The notes: generated by a model not told the origin, from the sequence alone. 6,545 nucleotides of DNA from an uncultured Oxalobacter sp. (GCA_937916185.1 CALGGD010000135.1:1-6545), one strand, 5' to 3'; numbered from the stretch's first letter, positions 1 through 5,492 are shown. A program made the numbers and translations.

Positions 1-297
1 CATCTATGGCATCCGTCACACGGCTGTGCCAAAGCTGGCTGGGCTGGAGCAGGAACACGTCTAGCTGGCTGATGGCATCGCGCATGGCATTGTAGCGGCG
101 GAAGAAGGTGGTGAGGCCTACAATCAGACCCAGCACCACGCCAAAGAGGACGATGCCGGCTATCACCTCGAAACTGAGGGGACCGATGTGCTGCTTCTGG
201 TAGGCTTCCCAGAGGAAATAGCACGTCCACAGGGCACTGAAGGGTAAGGCCACATAGAGCTGCTTCACATTGAGCTTCCGCAGCTGCACCAGCGCTG
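1..297 (-). CDS. Membrane protein downstream of ECF sigma factor, C-terminal part (frameshifted, runs off left edge)
   Basis: This is the continuation, in another frame, of the gene that starts at 630. Read on the minus strand from about 295, about 98 codons run without a stop to the window edge. The product begins ALVQLRKLNVKQLYVAL and contains two hydrophobic stretches, one around LYVALPFSALWTCYFLW and one around FEVIAGIVLFGVVLGLIVG. A short polar segment follows (FFRRYNAMRDAISQLD). The upstream frame stops at 265, but adding one G to the G run at 298-301 would join the two frames as VGAALVQLRKLN without further change. I therefore read this as the second half of one membrane protein with probably four membrane segments, not as a separate gene. 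No start codon or ribosome binding site of its own is evident. The true C-terminus lies outside the window. Confidence 0.6.
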
Positions 298-630
298 CCC
301 CACTGCCAGAAGGTCGGCCTCTGGGCGCAGCTGACGCTGCACATCCACGTTGAGCTTCAGCTGGAACAGCACCGTGGCCAGCACATAGAGGGCGGTGACG
401 ATGCAGAACGGCCACGAGAAGCCGCAGAGCGCACGGAATACCCACAGCACCAAGGGTATCTCCAGCAGACCGATGATGACGACTATCCACCCCACCCTGT
501 TCACGGTGTTCATCTTCTGCTGCACCACGTGACGGATGATCTGTTCGTTCACTATGCGCTGATCGTCGAGCTTGCCTTTCAAGAGGCCGATTTGCTGACG
601 CATTTCTTCAAAATCATTGTTGTTTTCCAT
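265..630 (-). CDS. Membrane protein downstream of ECF sigma factor, N-terminal part; possible anti-sigma factor
   Basis: The start ATG lies 13 nt after the sigma factor stop, so the two genes are almost certainly co-transcribed. Residues 1-45 are polar and charged with a likely helical, coiled-coil-prone pattern (FEEMRQQIGLLKGKLDDQRIVNEQIIRHVV). They are followed by two hydrophobic segments at about 46-68 and 71-90. A soluble N-terminus followed by membrane helices, placed directly after an ECF sigma gene, fits a membrane-bound regulator that could hold the sigma factor. That role is inferred from position only; I recognise no named anti-sigma domain. The frame ends early at 265 with an unnatural tail (QRWCSCGSSM), while a good continuation exists in the next frame, so the last ten or so residues are probably a frameshift artefact. 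There is no Shine-Dalgarno sequence, only an A-rich leader, as is usual in Bacteroidetes. Confidence 0.75.
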   Translation of the reverse strand: MENNNDFEEMRQQIGLLKGKLDDQRIVNEQIIRHVVQQKMNTVNRVGWIVVIIGLLEIPLVLWVFRALCGFSWPFCIVTALYVLATVLFQLKLNVDVQRQLRPEADLLAVGQRWCSCGSSM

Positions 631-643
631 CGTTTTCTGGTTT

Positions 644-1087
644 TTAATCGTTCATTTCTTTCAGTTGTTTTCTGATGCGGAGCAGTCGCATGGAAACGGC
701 TTTCACCGTGATGCCCGTGATGGCAGCTATCTCCTCGTAGCTCAGGCTCTCCAGCCAGAGCAGCACGATGGCCCTGTCGAAGAACCCCAGCCGGCCAATG
801 CGTCGATAGAGCTGCTTGATCTGCAGGGTGTCAGCGTCACGGTCTTCGAAGAGGTTCACGTCCATGTCCAAGGGCAGGGCGTCACGCTTCTTCTTGCGCT
901 CACACGTGATGCAGGTGTTCAGGCTCACGCGGTAGATCCACGTCTTGACGTCGCTCTCGCCCTTGAAAGAGTCTAAGCCCTTCCAAAGGTTGATGAGCAC
1001 CTCCTGGAAGAGGTCATTCACCTCCTCCTGGTCTTTGGAGAACATGTAGCACACCGTGAAAATGGTGCTTTTATGGGCCTCCACCAT
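644..1087 (-). CDS. ECF-type RNA polymerase sigma factor (sigma-70 family)
   Basis: The product would direct core RNA polymerase to a small set of promoters. Region 2 is clear at about residues 5-60, with the core-binding and -10-recognition segment DLFQEVLINLWKGLDSF followed by SDVKTWIYRVSLNTCI. Region 4 lies at about 93-145, with a helix-turn-helix around SLSYEEIAAITGITVKAVSMRL. The linker between them is short and there is no region 1 or 3, as expected for the ECF group. From this ATG the protein is 147 residues, slightly short at the N-terminus. A better start at 1116 (METLETRF) lies one frame away, and restoring one T in the run at 1093-1095 would give METLETRFSQMVEAHKS, about 157 residues. 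The family style is Bacteroidetes. The following gene starts 13 nt downstream and may encode its regulator. Function as a sigma factor is secure; its target genes are unknown. Confidence 0.9.
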   Translation of the reverse strand: MVEAHKSTIFTVCYMFSKDQEEVNDLFQEVLINLWKGLDSFKGESDVKTWIYRVSLNTCITCERKKKRDALPLDMDVNLFEDRDADTLQIKQLYRRIGRLGFFDRAIVLLWLESLSYEEIAAITGITVKAVSMRLLRIRKQLKEMND

Positions 1088-1116
1088 CTGCGAAATCTGG
1101 TTTCCAGTGTTTCCAT
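1088..1116 (-). other. Displaced N-terminus of the sigma factor gene (one-base frameshift)
   Basis: On the minus strand an ATG at 1116-1114 opens METLETRF and then leaves the sigma factor frame. The in-frame upstream sequence of the sigma ORF meets a TAG about 11 codons before its ATG at 1087 and contains no alternative start. One extra T in the TTT run (AAA on the plus strand, 1093-1095) joins the two frames as METLETRFSQMVEAHK. This matches the N-terminal style I know from Bacteroidetes ECF factors. I read it as a sequencing or assembly deletion, or a real mutation. Confidence 0.6.
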
Positions 1117-1185
1117 ACTACGTTTTTCGCATAAGTTCTTTTGTTAGTTAGACGCAGGAATCTGCAGAAAACCTCAAGGATTTTG

Positions 1186-1229
1186 AAAAAAAACGAGGGC
1201 TATGCGCATTTTCCAACGGCATAGCCCTC
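1186..1229 (-). terminator. Rho-independent terminator of mscL
   Basis: An 11-bp perfect stem is formed by GAGGGCTATGC (1195-1205) and GCATAGCCCTC (1219-1229) around a 13-nt loop. Read on the minus strand it is followed directly by eight T residues (A run 1186-1193). It lies 30 nt past the mscL stop and separates that gene from the sigma factor unit, which therefore probably has its own promoter in 1117-1185. I could not identify that promoter with confidence. Confidence 0.9.
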
Positions 1230-1259
1230 TTCACCATTAACATTTCCGTATGAAAAAGT

Positions 1260-1706
1260 TTACTTGTTCTTCAGCAAATCGCGTATTTCAGTGAGCAGAG
1301 TTTCCTCAGCGCTTGGTGCTGGAGGTTCTGGTGCAGGAGCAGGCTCCTCTTCTTTCTTGCGGTTCAGCTTGTTCATGGCCTTGATCATCAGGAAGACGCA
1401 GAGCGCCACGCAGATGAAGTCCACGATGTTCTGTATGAACTGGCCGTAAGCCACCACAGACTGACCAGCCTCCTGAGCCTCTGCCAGAGTAGCATAAGTG
1501 CCCTCACCGCTCAGCTTCACGAAGAGATTGGTGAAATCTACACCGCCCGTACACAGGCTGACGATAGGCATCAGCACGTCGCTTACCAATGAGCTGACAA
1601 TCTTACCAAATGCACCGCCGATGATCACACCGACAGCCATATCCACAACATTGCCTTTAAGGGCGAATTCCTTGAATTCCTGTAAAAAAGATTTTTTTTC
1701 TTCCAT
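1260..1706 (-). CDS. mscL: Large-conductance mechanosensitive channel MscL
   Basis: The product is an inner-membrane homopentameric channel that opens under membrane tension to release solutes during osmotic downshock. The N-terminal helix and first membrane segment carry the family signature [20 protein letters not shown] at residues 11-30, continuing through [20 protein letters not shown] periplasmic loop spans about 52-87, the second membrane helix about 88-112, and the C-terminal bundle helix is [11 protein letters not shown] at 137-147. The 148-residue length is normal. The linker at about 121-132 is rich in Pro, Ala and Glu. The start is fixed by the conserved N-terminus. No Shine-Dalgarno sequence precedes it (the leader reads CAATCAAGATCATC), in contrast to most genes to its right. 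It is a single-gene unit with a strong terminator after it. Confidence 0.96.
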   Translation of the reverse strand: MEEKKSFLQEFKEFALKGNVVDMAVGVIIGGAFGKIVSSLVSDVLMPIVSLCTGGVDFTNLFVKLSGEGTYATLAEAQEAGQSVVAYGQFIQNIVDFICVALCVFLMIKAMNKLNRKKEEEPAPAPEPPAPSAEETLLTEIRDLLKNK

Positions 1707-1850
1707 GATGATCTTGATTGAAAAGTTGGGATGTTTTCGGATATTCAGTCTTCAGACAATGCGTCCTAGGCGGAGGATAAACCGATTCGGTTATGCTAAC
1801 ACGCTGACAGTGAAAAATCCATCATCATGCAATAGGGAAAGACTCCTGTT
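1707..1850. other. Probable chimeric junction region between Bacteroidetes-like and betaproteobacteria-like DNA
   Basis: No gene is visible here. To the left the genes lack Shine-Dalgarno sites and belong to Bacteroidetes-type families; to the right most have GGAGG sites and proteobacterial relatives. The mscL promoter and the 3' end of the phosphatase transcript should both lie here, yet I see neither a clear Bacteroidetes promoter nor a terminator. One small imperfect palindrome, AACCGA-T-TCGGTT (1780-1792), is present. No integrase, transfer RNA, insertion-sequence end or target duplication marks the boundary. The exact join point cannot be placed by eye. Confidence 0.55.
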
Positions 1851-2294
1851 TCACCTTTCAGGAACCTTGCAGGAAAGCGTCTTGCAGAAAACCTCCACCC
1901 CCTCTGATATCTGTTGGCAGACCTCCCTGAAAACGATGAAAGGATATCCATAGGGGTCTTCCACATCTGTCCCTTCACAGAGCCGCCTGACTTCCCCTTT
2001 GAACCCTGGGAACCGGCGTTGGACAATCCTGACCTGATCCTGTTCCATTGTCAGTACAATATCAACGCCTTCCAGAAGGTCTTCAGTCAGATGCTGTGCA
2101 CGGTGGTCACTGATGTCAATGCCATGCTCAGCCATCGCCCTGACCGAATAATCATCTGCACTCCAACCTTGGGTTGCCCATTCCAGTCCCGCTGAGGCTA
2201 TCTTTGCGTCAGGGAGCCGTTCTTTCAGAAAAGCCTCCGCCATCGGGCTTCGGCAGATATTCCCGAGACAGATCACCATGATATTCCATGCCAT
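1851..2294 (-). CDS. Low-molecular-weight protein tyrosine phosphatase
   Basis: The product is a cytoplasmic phosphatase that removes phosphate from tyrosine residues; bacterial members often act on tyrosine kinases of polysaccharide export. The P-loop CLGNICRS gives the nucleophile Cys9 and the phosphate-binding Arg15, in the canonical C-x5-R-S pattern directly after the first strand. The general-acid motif DPYG lies at 113-116. The 147-residue length is normal and all catalytic residues are present. The ATG at 2294 has a strong site, GGAGG at 2303-2307, with an 8-nt spacer, which fixes the start. No kinase or exopolysaccharide gene lies in the window, so the substrate cannot be guessed. The gene diverges from the universal stress protein gene and shares its 144-nt upstream region. 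Confidence 0.93.
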   Translation of the reverse strand: MAWNIMVICLGNICRSPMAEAFLKERLPDAKIASAGLEWATQGWSADDYSVRAMAEHGIDISDHRAQHLTEDLLEGVDIVLTMEQDQVRIVQRRFPGFKGEVRRLCEGTDVEDPYGYPFIVFREVCQQISEGVEVFCKTLSCKVPER

Positions 2295-2362
2295 GCCAGT
2301 ATCCTCCCCCCGTATTGGAACATATATCCAGAAGTCGATTATGAATTAAAGACCGGAAACTA

Positions 2363-2373
2363 TCATAATATGA
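2363..2373. promoter_or_regulatory. Small palindrome in the phosphatase/usp divergent region (possible operator)
   Basis: TCATA-A-TATGA is a perfect 5-bp inverted repeat with a one-base centre. It covers the position where the -35 box of the usp promoter would be, and that -35 (CATAAT at 17-bp spacing) is a poor match to TTGACA. A regulator bound here could affect both divergent genes. In AT-rich DNA such a short palindrome can arise by chance. Confidence 0.25.
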
Positions 2374-2386
2374 ATCACAAACAAGC

Positions 2387-2392
2387 TATAAT
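2387..2392 (+). promoter_or_regulatory. -10 box of the usp promoter
   Basis: A perfect TATAAT sits inside AAGCTATAATCTG (2383-2395). The same 13 bases occur at the guaB promoter (5483-5495). Transcription would start near 2399, giving a leader of about 40 nt. The -35 region has no good match, so the promoter may need an activator or rely on the extended -10. Confidence 0.65.
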
Positions 2393-2428
2393 CTGTAATA
2401 AGAAGCCGATTATCTGTCAACCTTGAAT

Positions 2429-2433
2429 GGAGG
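2429..2433 (+). promoter_or_regulatory. Ribosome binding site that decides the usp start
   Basis: GGAGG here is followed after 5 nt by ATG at 2439. An in-frame ATG at 2427 overlaps this site and has no ribosome binding site of its own, so translation should begin at 2439 and not at 2427. Confidence 0.75.
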
Positions 2434-2438
2434 ATACC

Positions 2439-3329
2439 ATGCCAGAAAAACGCTGCATTCTCACAGCAACAGATATGTCAGACTGGGCAAAGTTTGCTGA
2501 AGTCAGAGGTGCTGAACTGACAAAACACCTTGGAAATGCGGAAATGCTCCTCGTCAACGTCCAAGAGCAGAGTGGTCTCGACTTCTATGCCATGCTGATG
2601 GCGAGTCAGGTCCTCACACAGGACCTGATCCGGCAAGAAGCGGAAAAGACCCTTGCAGAAACCGCCAGACGGCTTTCTGAAGAGAAGGGCATTACTGTTA
2701 CGCCAATCATCCGTACCGGTAAAGTACCGAATGAGATTCAGGCATTGCTTGAAGAAAAGAAAGCATCACTGCTGGTCATCGGTGCCCATGGGCAGGGATA
2801 CCATTTCATGCCGATTATCGGGAATATTCCGGCGAAACTGGTTCAAGGCAGCCCATGTCCTGTACTCATCATCCGTCAGGAAGAAATCCGTCCTTATAAA
2901 CGGGTCTTGATACCGATTGACTTCTCAGAAGTCTCCATCAATCAGGTCACACAGTCCCTGCCGTTCATCCCTGAAGATTCAGAAATCATCCTGATGAGTG
3001 TTTGTGAATCCCCTTGTGCCAGCCGACTGCGTTATGCGAACATCACAGTGGAAATCCTTGAGGAATACCGCAAGAAGGTCAAGACCGAAGCTTTGGAAAA
3101 AATCAATCAGTTGATAGAAGCCTTGGATTCCCCAAGAAACCTGCAGGCTCAGGTTGAGATCGGTATTCCACATCAGGTGATTCTTGACTATATCCGAAAA
3201 TACGATATTGATCTGCTGGTGTTGGGCAAACATCCCCGAAACAGGCTCGAAGAATACCTGGTCGGCAGCACTGTCCACTATGCACTCAATGAAGCTGAAT
3301 GCGATGTGATGATTACAACCCCTGCATAA
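2439..3329 (+). CDS. Tandem-domain universal stress protein (UspA family)
   Basis: This cytoplasmic stress protein of 296 residues has two Usp domains in one chain. Domain 1 (about 4-146) begins with the strand CILTATDMSD and ends with the nucleotide-binding pattern GAHG (115-118), nine residues, then GN (128-129), followed by SPCPVLII. Domain 2 (about 153-294) begins YKRVLIPIDFS and ends GKHP (263-266), nine residues, GST (276-278), then ECDVMIT. The usual pattern is G-2x-G-9x-G(S/T). Domain 1 is close to it, with Asn where Ser or Thr is usual. In domain 2 the second Gly is replaced by Pro266, so nucleotide binding there may be altered. The start at 2439 is chosen over 2427 because GGAGG at 2429-2433 serves it. 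It has its own promoter. The next gene, a lipoprotein on the same strand, starts 133-160 nt later and is not obviously co-transcribed. Confidence 0.92.
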   Translation: MPEKRCILTATDMSDWAKFAEVRGAELTKHLGNAEMLLVNVQEQSGLDFYAMLMASQVLTQDLIRQEAEKTLAETARRLSEEKGITVTPIIRTGKVPNEIQALLEEKKASLLVIGAHGQGYHFMPIIGNIPAKLVQGSPCPVLIIRQEEIRPYKRVLIPIDFSEVSINQVTQSLPFIPEDSEIILMSVCESPCASRLRYANITVEILEEYRKKVKTEALEKINQLIEALDSPRNLQAQVEIGIPHQVILDYIRKYDIDLLVLGKHPRNRLEEYLVGSTVHYALNEAECDVMITTPA

Positions 3330-3489
3330 TCAGATGTATCAAGACAAGGGAAGTCCCTAAACCGGTTCTGAGGAGTTTTTTGGCAGCCTGCCCGCCTGAT
3401 GAAGGGACTGTTAAAATGGGGCTTTCCTTTCTTATCGTCTGAGACCGCATGACAATCGTGCCATGTCTGAAAAACCAACGGTAACCACA

Positions 3490-3990
3490 ATGCTCAAGAA
3501 ACGTATCAGTCTGTTCATCCTTGGACTGTTCGCCAGCGCATTGCTGTTGGCAGGATGCACAAAACCCCCGGCTGTCGTGAAGCAGGAAGGCCCTGAAGAA
3601 GTGGTTCGCCAGACCATACAAGCCCTTGTCGAAGCGAATGCCACCAGATATGCGGAACTCTTGGACATTCCAGAATCCTCGCTTAACGCAACTTGGAAAA
3701 TCCGTGCTTTCCAGAAACAGACAAAACGTCAGGTCAGGAAATTCGCCAGGCAAGCCAGAAGATTGGGCGGCCTGAAGTCCGTGGATTTTGGGAAAGAAGA
3801 CATCCGGTACACCCATATGGTTGCAAAAGATGATGGTACAGTGACATTTGAGCCAACCACCTTTGCCAACGCGGTTGCCGGTGATACCGCCGAGGTGACC
3901 GTCAAGATTACCTATGGCAACATGTCGAGCGATACAAAGGTTTTCCGGCTCACAAAGAAACAGGTTGGTTGGCTGTTGAATGCTGAGTGA
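3490..3990 (+). CDS. Small lipoprotein, probably with a DUF4878 / NTF2-like domain
   Basis: The N-terminus is a classical lipoprotein signal: MLKKR, a hydrophobic run (ISLFILGLFASALLL), then the lipobox LAGC with Cys23 as the lipidated residue. The mature protein should be anchored in the inner or outer membrane facing the periplasm. The rest (about 143 residues) has an opening helix EEVVRQTIQALVEANATRYAELLD. It ends in beta-rich segments, AEVTVKITYGNMSSDTKVFRLTKKQVGWLLNAE, with a near-terminal Trp. This resembles the DUF4878 family, whose function is not established; the match is from memory of the pattern. An in-frame ATG at 3463 would add nine residues before the signal peptide. Neither start has a good Shine-Dalgarno sequence, and 3490 is preferred because it gives a normal signal peptide length. 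The gene converges with the DNA glycosylase gene, and no convincing terminator is seen between them (3991-4153). Confidence 0.8.
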   Translation: MLKKRISLFILGLFASALLLAGCTKPPAVVKQEGPEEVVRQTIQALVEANATRYAELLDIPESSLNATWKIRAFQKQTKRQVRKFARQARRLGGLKSVDFGKEDIRYTHMVAKDDGTVTFEPTTFANAVAGDTAEVTVKITYGNMSSDTKVFRLTKKQVGWLLNAE

Positions 3991-4153
3991 ACCACGTTCC
4001 TTCAAACCGGTTCCTGATTAATACAATATTGATTTGCTGGTTAATTGATTTCATTGGGCATACGTTTCTTCCATTTCCTGAAAACCAGACTGGTTCTATC
4101 ACTGTAGTGAAAAGATGGATGCCCCCCATCAAAATGACATAGGCACCGATGCG

Positions 4154-4654
4154 TTAAAGAATGATTTTCTGCCAGACTGACAGTTTTTCCTCAAATGTAC
4201 GGCTGGCATAGGCGGGCGAGGAAGAGGGCAGCAGCAGTGTCTGGTAACCCGCACCGGCAAGACGGGCGGCATAGGCACCGGCGACTTTCCCATTGAAACA
4301 GACTTTCTTCAGCAAGGGGCATTCCCGTTTCAGCCTTGCAAAATCATTTGGAACCGCCTTGCGTATCCGTGCATCAAGACTGCCTTCACGTTCACACATC
4401 GTAATCACATCCCATAGACCGATACGATGCGAAAGCAGACGTTGCAGACGGCTTTCATAATCCAGTGAAACCAAGTCATCGTCCAAGACCTTGGAAAGCA
4501 GGGGCCAGAACTGGTTGCGTGGATGCGCATAATACTGACGCTGTGCCAAAGACTCCCTGCCGGGAAAACTGCCAAGAATCAATGTATGGATATCTTGAGA
4601 TAAAACCGGCGGAAAACCGTTCAGGGGTGGCAGGGGAATAGGTTTCTGGCGCAT
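4154..4654 (-). CDS. DNA-deoxyinosine (hypoxanthine-DNA) glycosylase, uracil-DNA glycosylase superfamily family 6
   Basis: The enzyme is expected to cut hypoxanthine, formed by deamination of adenine, from DNA and so start base excision repair. The superfamily fold starts with LILGSFPGRESL (25-36). The family-specific YYAHPRNQFW follows at 41-50, GLWDVI at 79-84, REGSLDARI at 89-97 and the late loop LPSSSPA at 142-148. In a studied archaeal relative the Asn of the HPRN segment is reported as catalytic; here it would be Asn47. The 166-residue length is normal and the frame is intact. The start is uncertain: a stop lies five codons before this ATG, no other early ATG exists, and unlike PTP, usp, rpmB and rpmG no GGAG-type site precedes it. 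The gene faces the lipoprotein gene and follows the rpmBG terminator, so it is likely a separate unit. Confidence 0.88.
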   Translation of the reverse strand: MRQKPIPLPPLNGFPPVLSQDIHTLILGSFPGRESLAQRQYYAHPRNQFWPLLSKVLDDDLVSLDYESRLQRLLSHRIGLWDVITMCEREGSLDARIRKAVPNDFARLKRECPLLKKVCFNGKVAGAYAARLAGAGYQTLLLPSSSPAYASRTFEEKLSVWQKIIL

Positions 4655-4719
4655 AAAGGGAATAGGGAATCAGGGCGTTTCTTCAACACAGGAAACCATC
4701 TTATCAGAAAAGCCTCGGT

Positions 4720-4757
4720 GAAAAGGCAAAAGAAAAGCCGACATTGCTGCCGGCTTT
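4720..4757 (-). terminator. Rho-independent terminator of rpmB-rpmG
   Basis: On the minus strand, 22 nt past the rpmG stop, AAAGCCG and CGGCTTT (4751-4757 and 4734-4740) form a 7-bp stem with a 10-nt loop. A T-rich tail follows (TCTTTTGCCTTTT). A second small stem, GCCT/AGGC (4724-4727 and 4712-4715) followed by TTTTCT, may add a tandem stop. Confidence 0.75.
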
Positions 4758-4779
4758 GGATACCTTGGAAGACACCAGG

Positions 4780-4947
4780 TCACTTGATCTTGGTTTCCTT
4801 GTACAGGACGTGCTTCCTAGCCTTGGGGTCAAACTTCGTGATTTCCAGTTTGCCCGGGGTGGTGCGTTTGTTCTTGGTGGTCGTATAGAAATGACCGGTA
4901 CCCGCTGTGGATTCCAGCTTGATTTTTTCTCTGCCTGCTTTAGCCAT
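4780..4947 (-). CDS. rpmG: 50S ribosomal protein L33
   Basis: This is a small basic protein of the large ribosomal subunit near the E site. The translation is 55 residues and runs [20 protein letters not shown] to the C-terminus [14 protein letters not shown], a full-length match to proteobacterial L33. It has no cysteines, so it is the zinc-independent form. The start is supported by AGGAG at 4956-4960 with an 8-nt spacer. It lies 31 nt after the rpmB stop in the common rpmB-rpmG operon and is followed by an intrinsic terminator. Its only odd feature is its short length, which makes it easy to miss in ORF searches. Confidence 0.96.
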   Translation of the reverse strand: MAKAGREKIKLESTAGTGHFYTTTKNKRTTPGKLEITKFDPKARKHVLYKETKIK

Positions 4948-4978
4948 GTCAGAAACTCCTCAGAAATTCAGATAATGA

Positions 4979-5215
4979 TCAGATTTTTTCGCCGCGTGCG
5001 CGCATGTCGGCGAGGACAGCCTCGATGCCGAGCTTGTCGATGATGCGGAGCCCTGCATTGGAGATGCGCAGGGAGACCCAGCGGTTTTCAGATTCGACGA
5101 AGAAACGGCGGCGGTGCAGGTTTGGCATGAAGCGCCGTTTGCTGACGTTGTGGGCGTGAGAGATCTTGTGACCGGATACAGGTTTTTTCCCGGTGACCTG
5201 ACAGACACGAGCCAT
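4979..5215 (-). CDS. rpmB: 50S ribosomal protein L28
   Basis: This is a large-subunit ribosomal protein needed for 70S assembly. The 78 residues open with [20 protein letters not shown] and close with [13 protein letters not shown], very close to the proteobacterial family over its full length. The Cys at residue 5 is alone, so the zinc-binding cysteine set of some L28 proteins is absent. The open frame extends upstream to 5308, but the start at 5215 is fixed by the conserved N-terminus and by GGAGG at 5224-5228 with an 8-nt spacer. It is the first gene of the rpmB-rpmG operon, with a consensus promoter at 5250-5278, and it diverges from guaB. Confidence 0.97.
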   Translation of the reverse strand: MARVCQVTGKKPVSGHKISHAHNVSKRRFMPNLHRRRFFVESENRWVSLRISNAGLRIIDKLGIEAVLADMRARGEKI

Positions 5216-5249
5216 TGTAAATACCTCCAGAAAAGATTGAGAAGCCGCA

Positions 5250-5278
5250 ATTCTATCGACAAGAATCAAAAAATGCAA
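5250..5278 (-). promoter_or_regulatory. Sigma70-type promoter of rpmB-rpmG
   Basis: On the minus strand TTGCAT (5278-5273) is separated by exactly 17 bp from TAGAAT (5255-5250). Each hexamer is close to consensus. Transcription would begin near 5243, giving a leader of about 28 nt that contains the L28 ribosome binding site. Confidence 0.7.
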
Positions 5279-5389
5279 GAAAAATCCAATAAAAACATGA
5301 TATTGCATGGATATATTGTGTCCTAATAACTAATTTAAAGATACAAATAGACGGTTTCAATCGATGGCGGTGACGTGTTGGAAAGGCGG

Positions 5390-5446
5390 GGGAAAGCCGG
5401 TTTCCCGATGTTGTTTTTTGCGCACGCTGTTGCGGAGTACCGGCTT
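5390..5446 (+). repeat. Two overlapping, mutually exclusive inverted repeats upstream of guaB
   Basis: The 305-nt gap between rpmB and guaB holds the rpmBG promoter, this structure and the guaB -10 box. Hairpin A pairs GGGAAA (5390-5395) with TTTCCC (5401-5406) over a 5-nt loop, and a run of six T follows at 5414-5419. Hairpin B pairs AAGCCGGT (5394-5401) with ACCGGCTT (5439-5446), an 8-bp perfect match followed by GTTTT. The arms overlap at 5394-5401, so only one can form at a time. Both lie upstream of the likely guaB transcription start near 5499, so they matter in RNA only if a second promoter lies further upstream. Confidence 0.45.
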
Positions 5447-5486
5447 GTTTTCCAAGAGATGCCGTGCAGGAAAGCCCTGAAAAAGC

Positions 5487-5492
5487 TATAAT
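5487..5492 (+). promoter_or_regulatory. -10 box of the guaB promoter
   Basis: A perfect TATAAT lies in AAGCTATAATCTG (5483-5495), identical over 13 bases to the usp promoter. The start of transcription would be near 5499, with a leader of about 22 nt that includes AGGA at 5509-5512. No good -35 hexamer is found at 16-18 bp. Confidence 0.65.

Noticed and set aside
617..976. A plus-strand open frame of 119 codons over the sigma factor gene.
   Set aside because: It is antisense to a clear ECF sigma factor and shows no protein-like features of its own.
1780..1792. The palindrome AACCGA-T-TCGGTT in the junction region, considered as an attachment or recombination site.
   Set aside because: The arms are only 6 bp, and there is no integrase, second copy or flanking duplication.
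1163..1895. A 13-nt direct repeat TGCAGAAAACCTC at 1163-1175 and 1883-1895, one copy on each side of the suspected junction.
   Set aside because: A match of this length somewhere in 6.5 kb is not unlikely by chance, one copy lies inside phosphatase coding sequence, and neither sits at the join.
1498..1953. A long plus-strand open frame (151 codons) spanning the suspected junction.
   Set aside because: It is antisense to mscL and to the phosphatase, both of which are well supported; its translation has no recognisable domain and low-complexity composition.
3352..3409. A 7-bp inverted repeat AGTCCCT/AGGGACT around 44 nt, with a T6 run inside, after usp.
   Set aside because: The loop is long, the T run is not placed after a stem, and the inner pairings are weak; it is not convincing as a terminator or structured RNA.
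3359..4013. The 10-nt repeat AAACCGGTTC on both sides of the lipoprotein gene (3359-3368 and 4004-4013).
   Set aside because: It is short, contains a common 6-base palindrome, and has no other sign of a mobile cassette.
4084..4125. Small stems (AACCAG/CTGGTT, CACT/AGTG, GATGG/CCATC) between the convergent lipoprotein and glycosylase genes, considered as a bidirectional terminator.
   Set aside because: Loops are too small or stems too short, and no T run follows on either strand.
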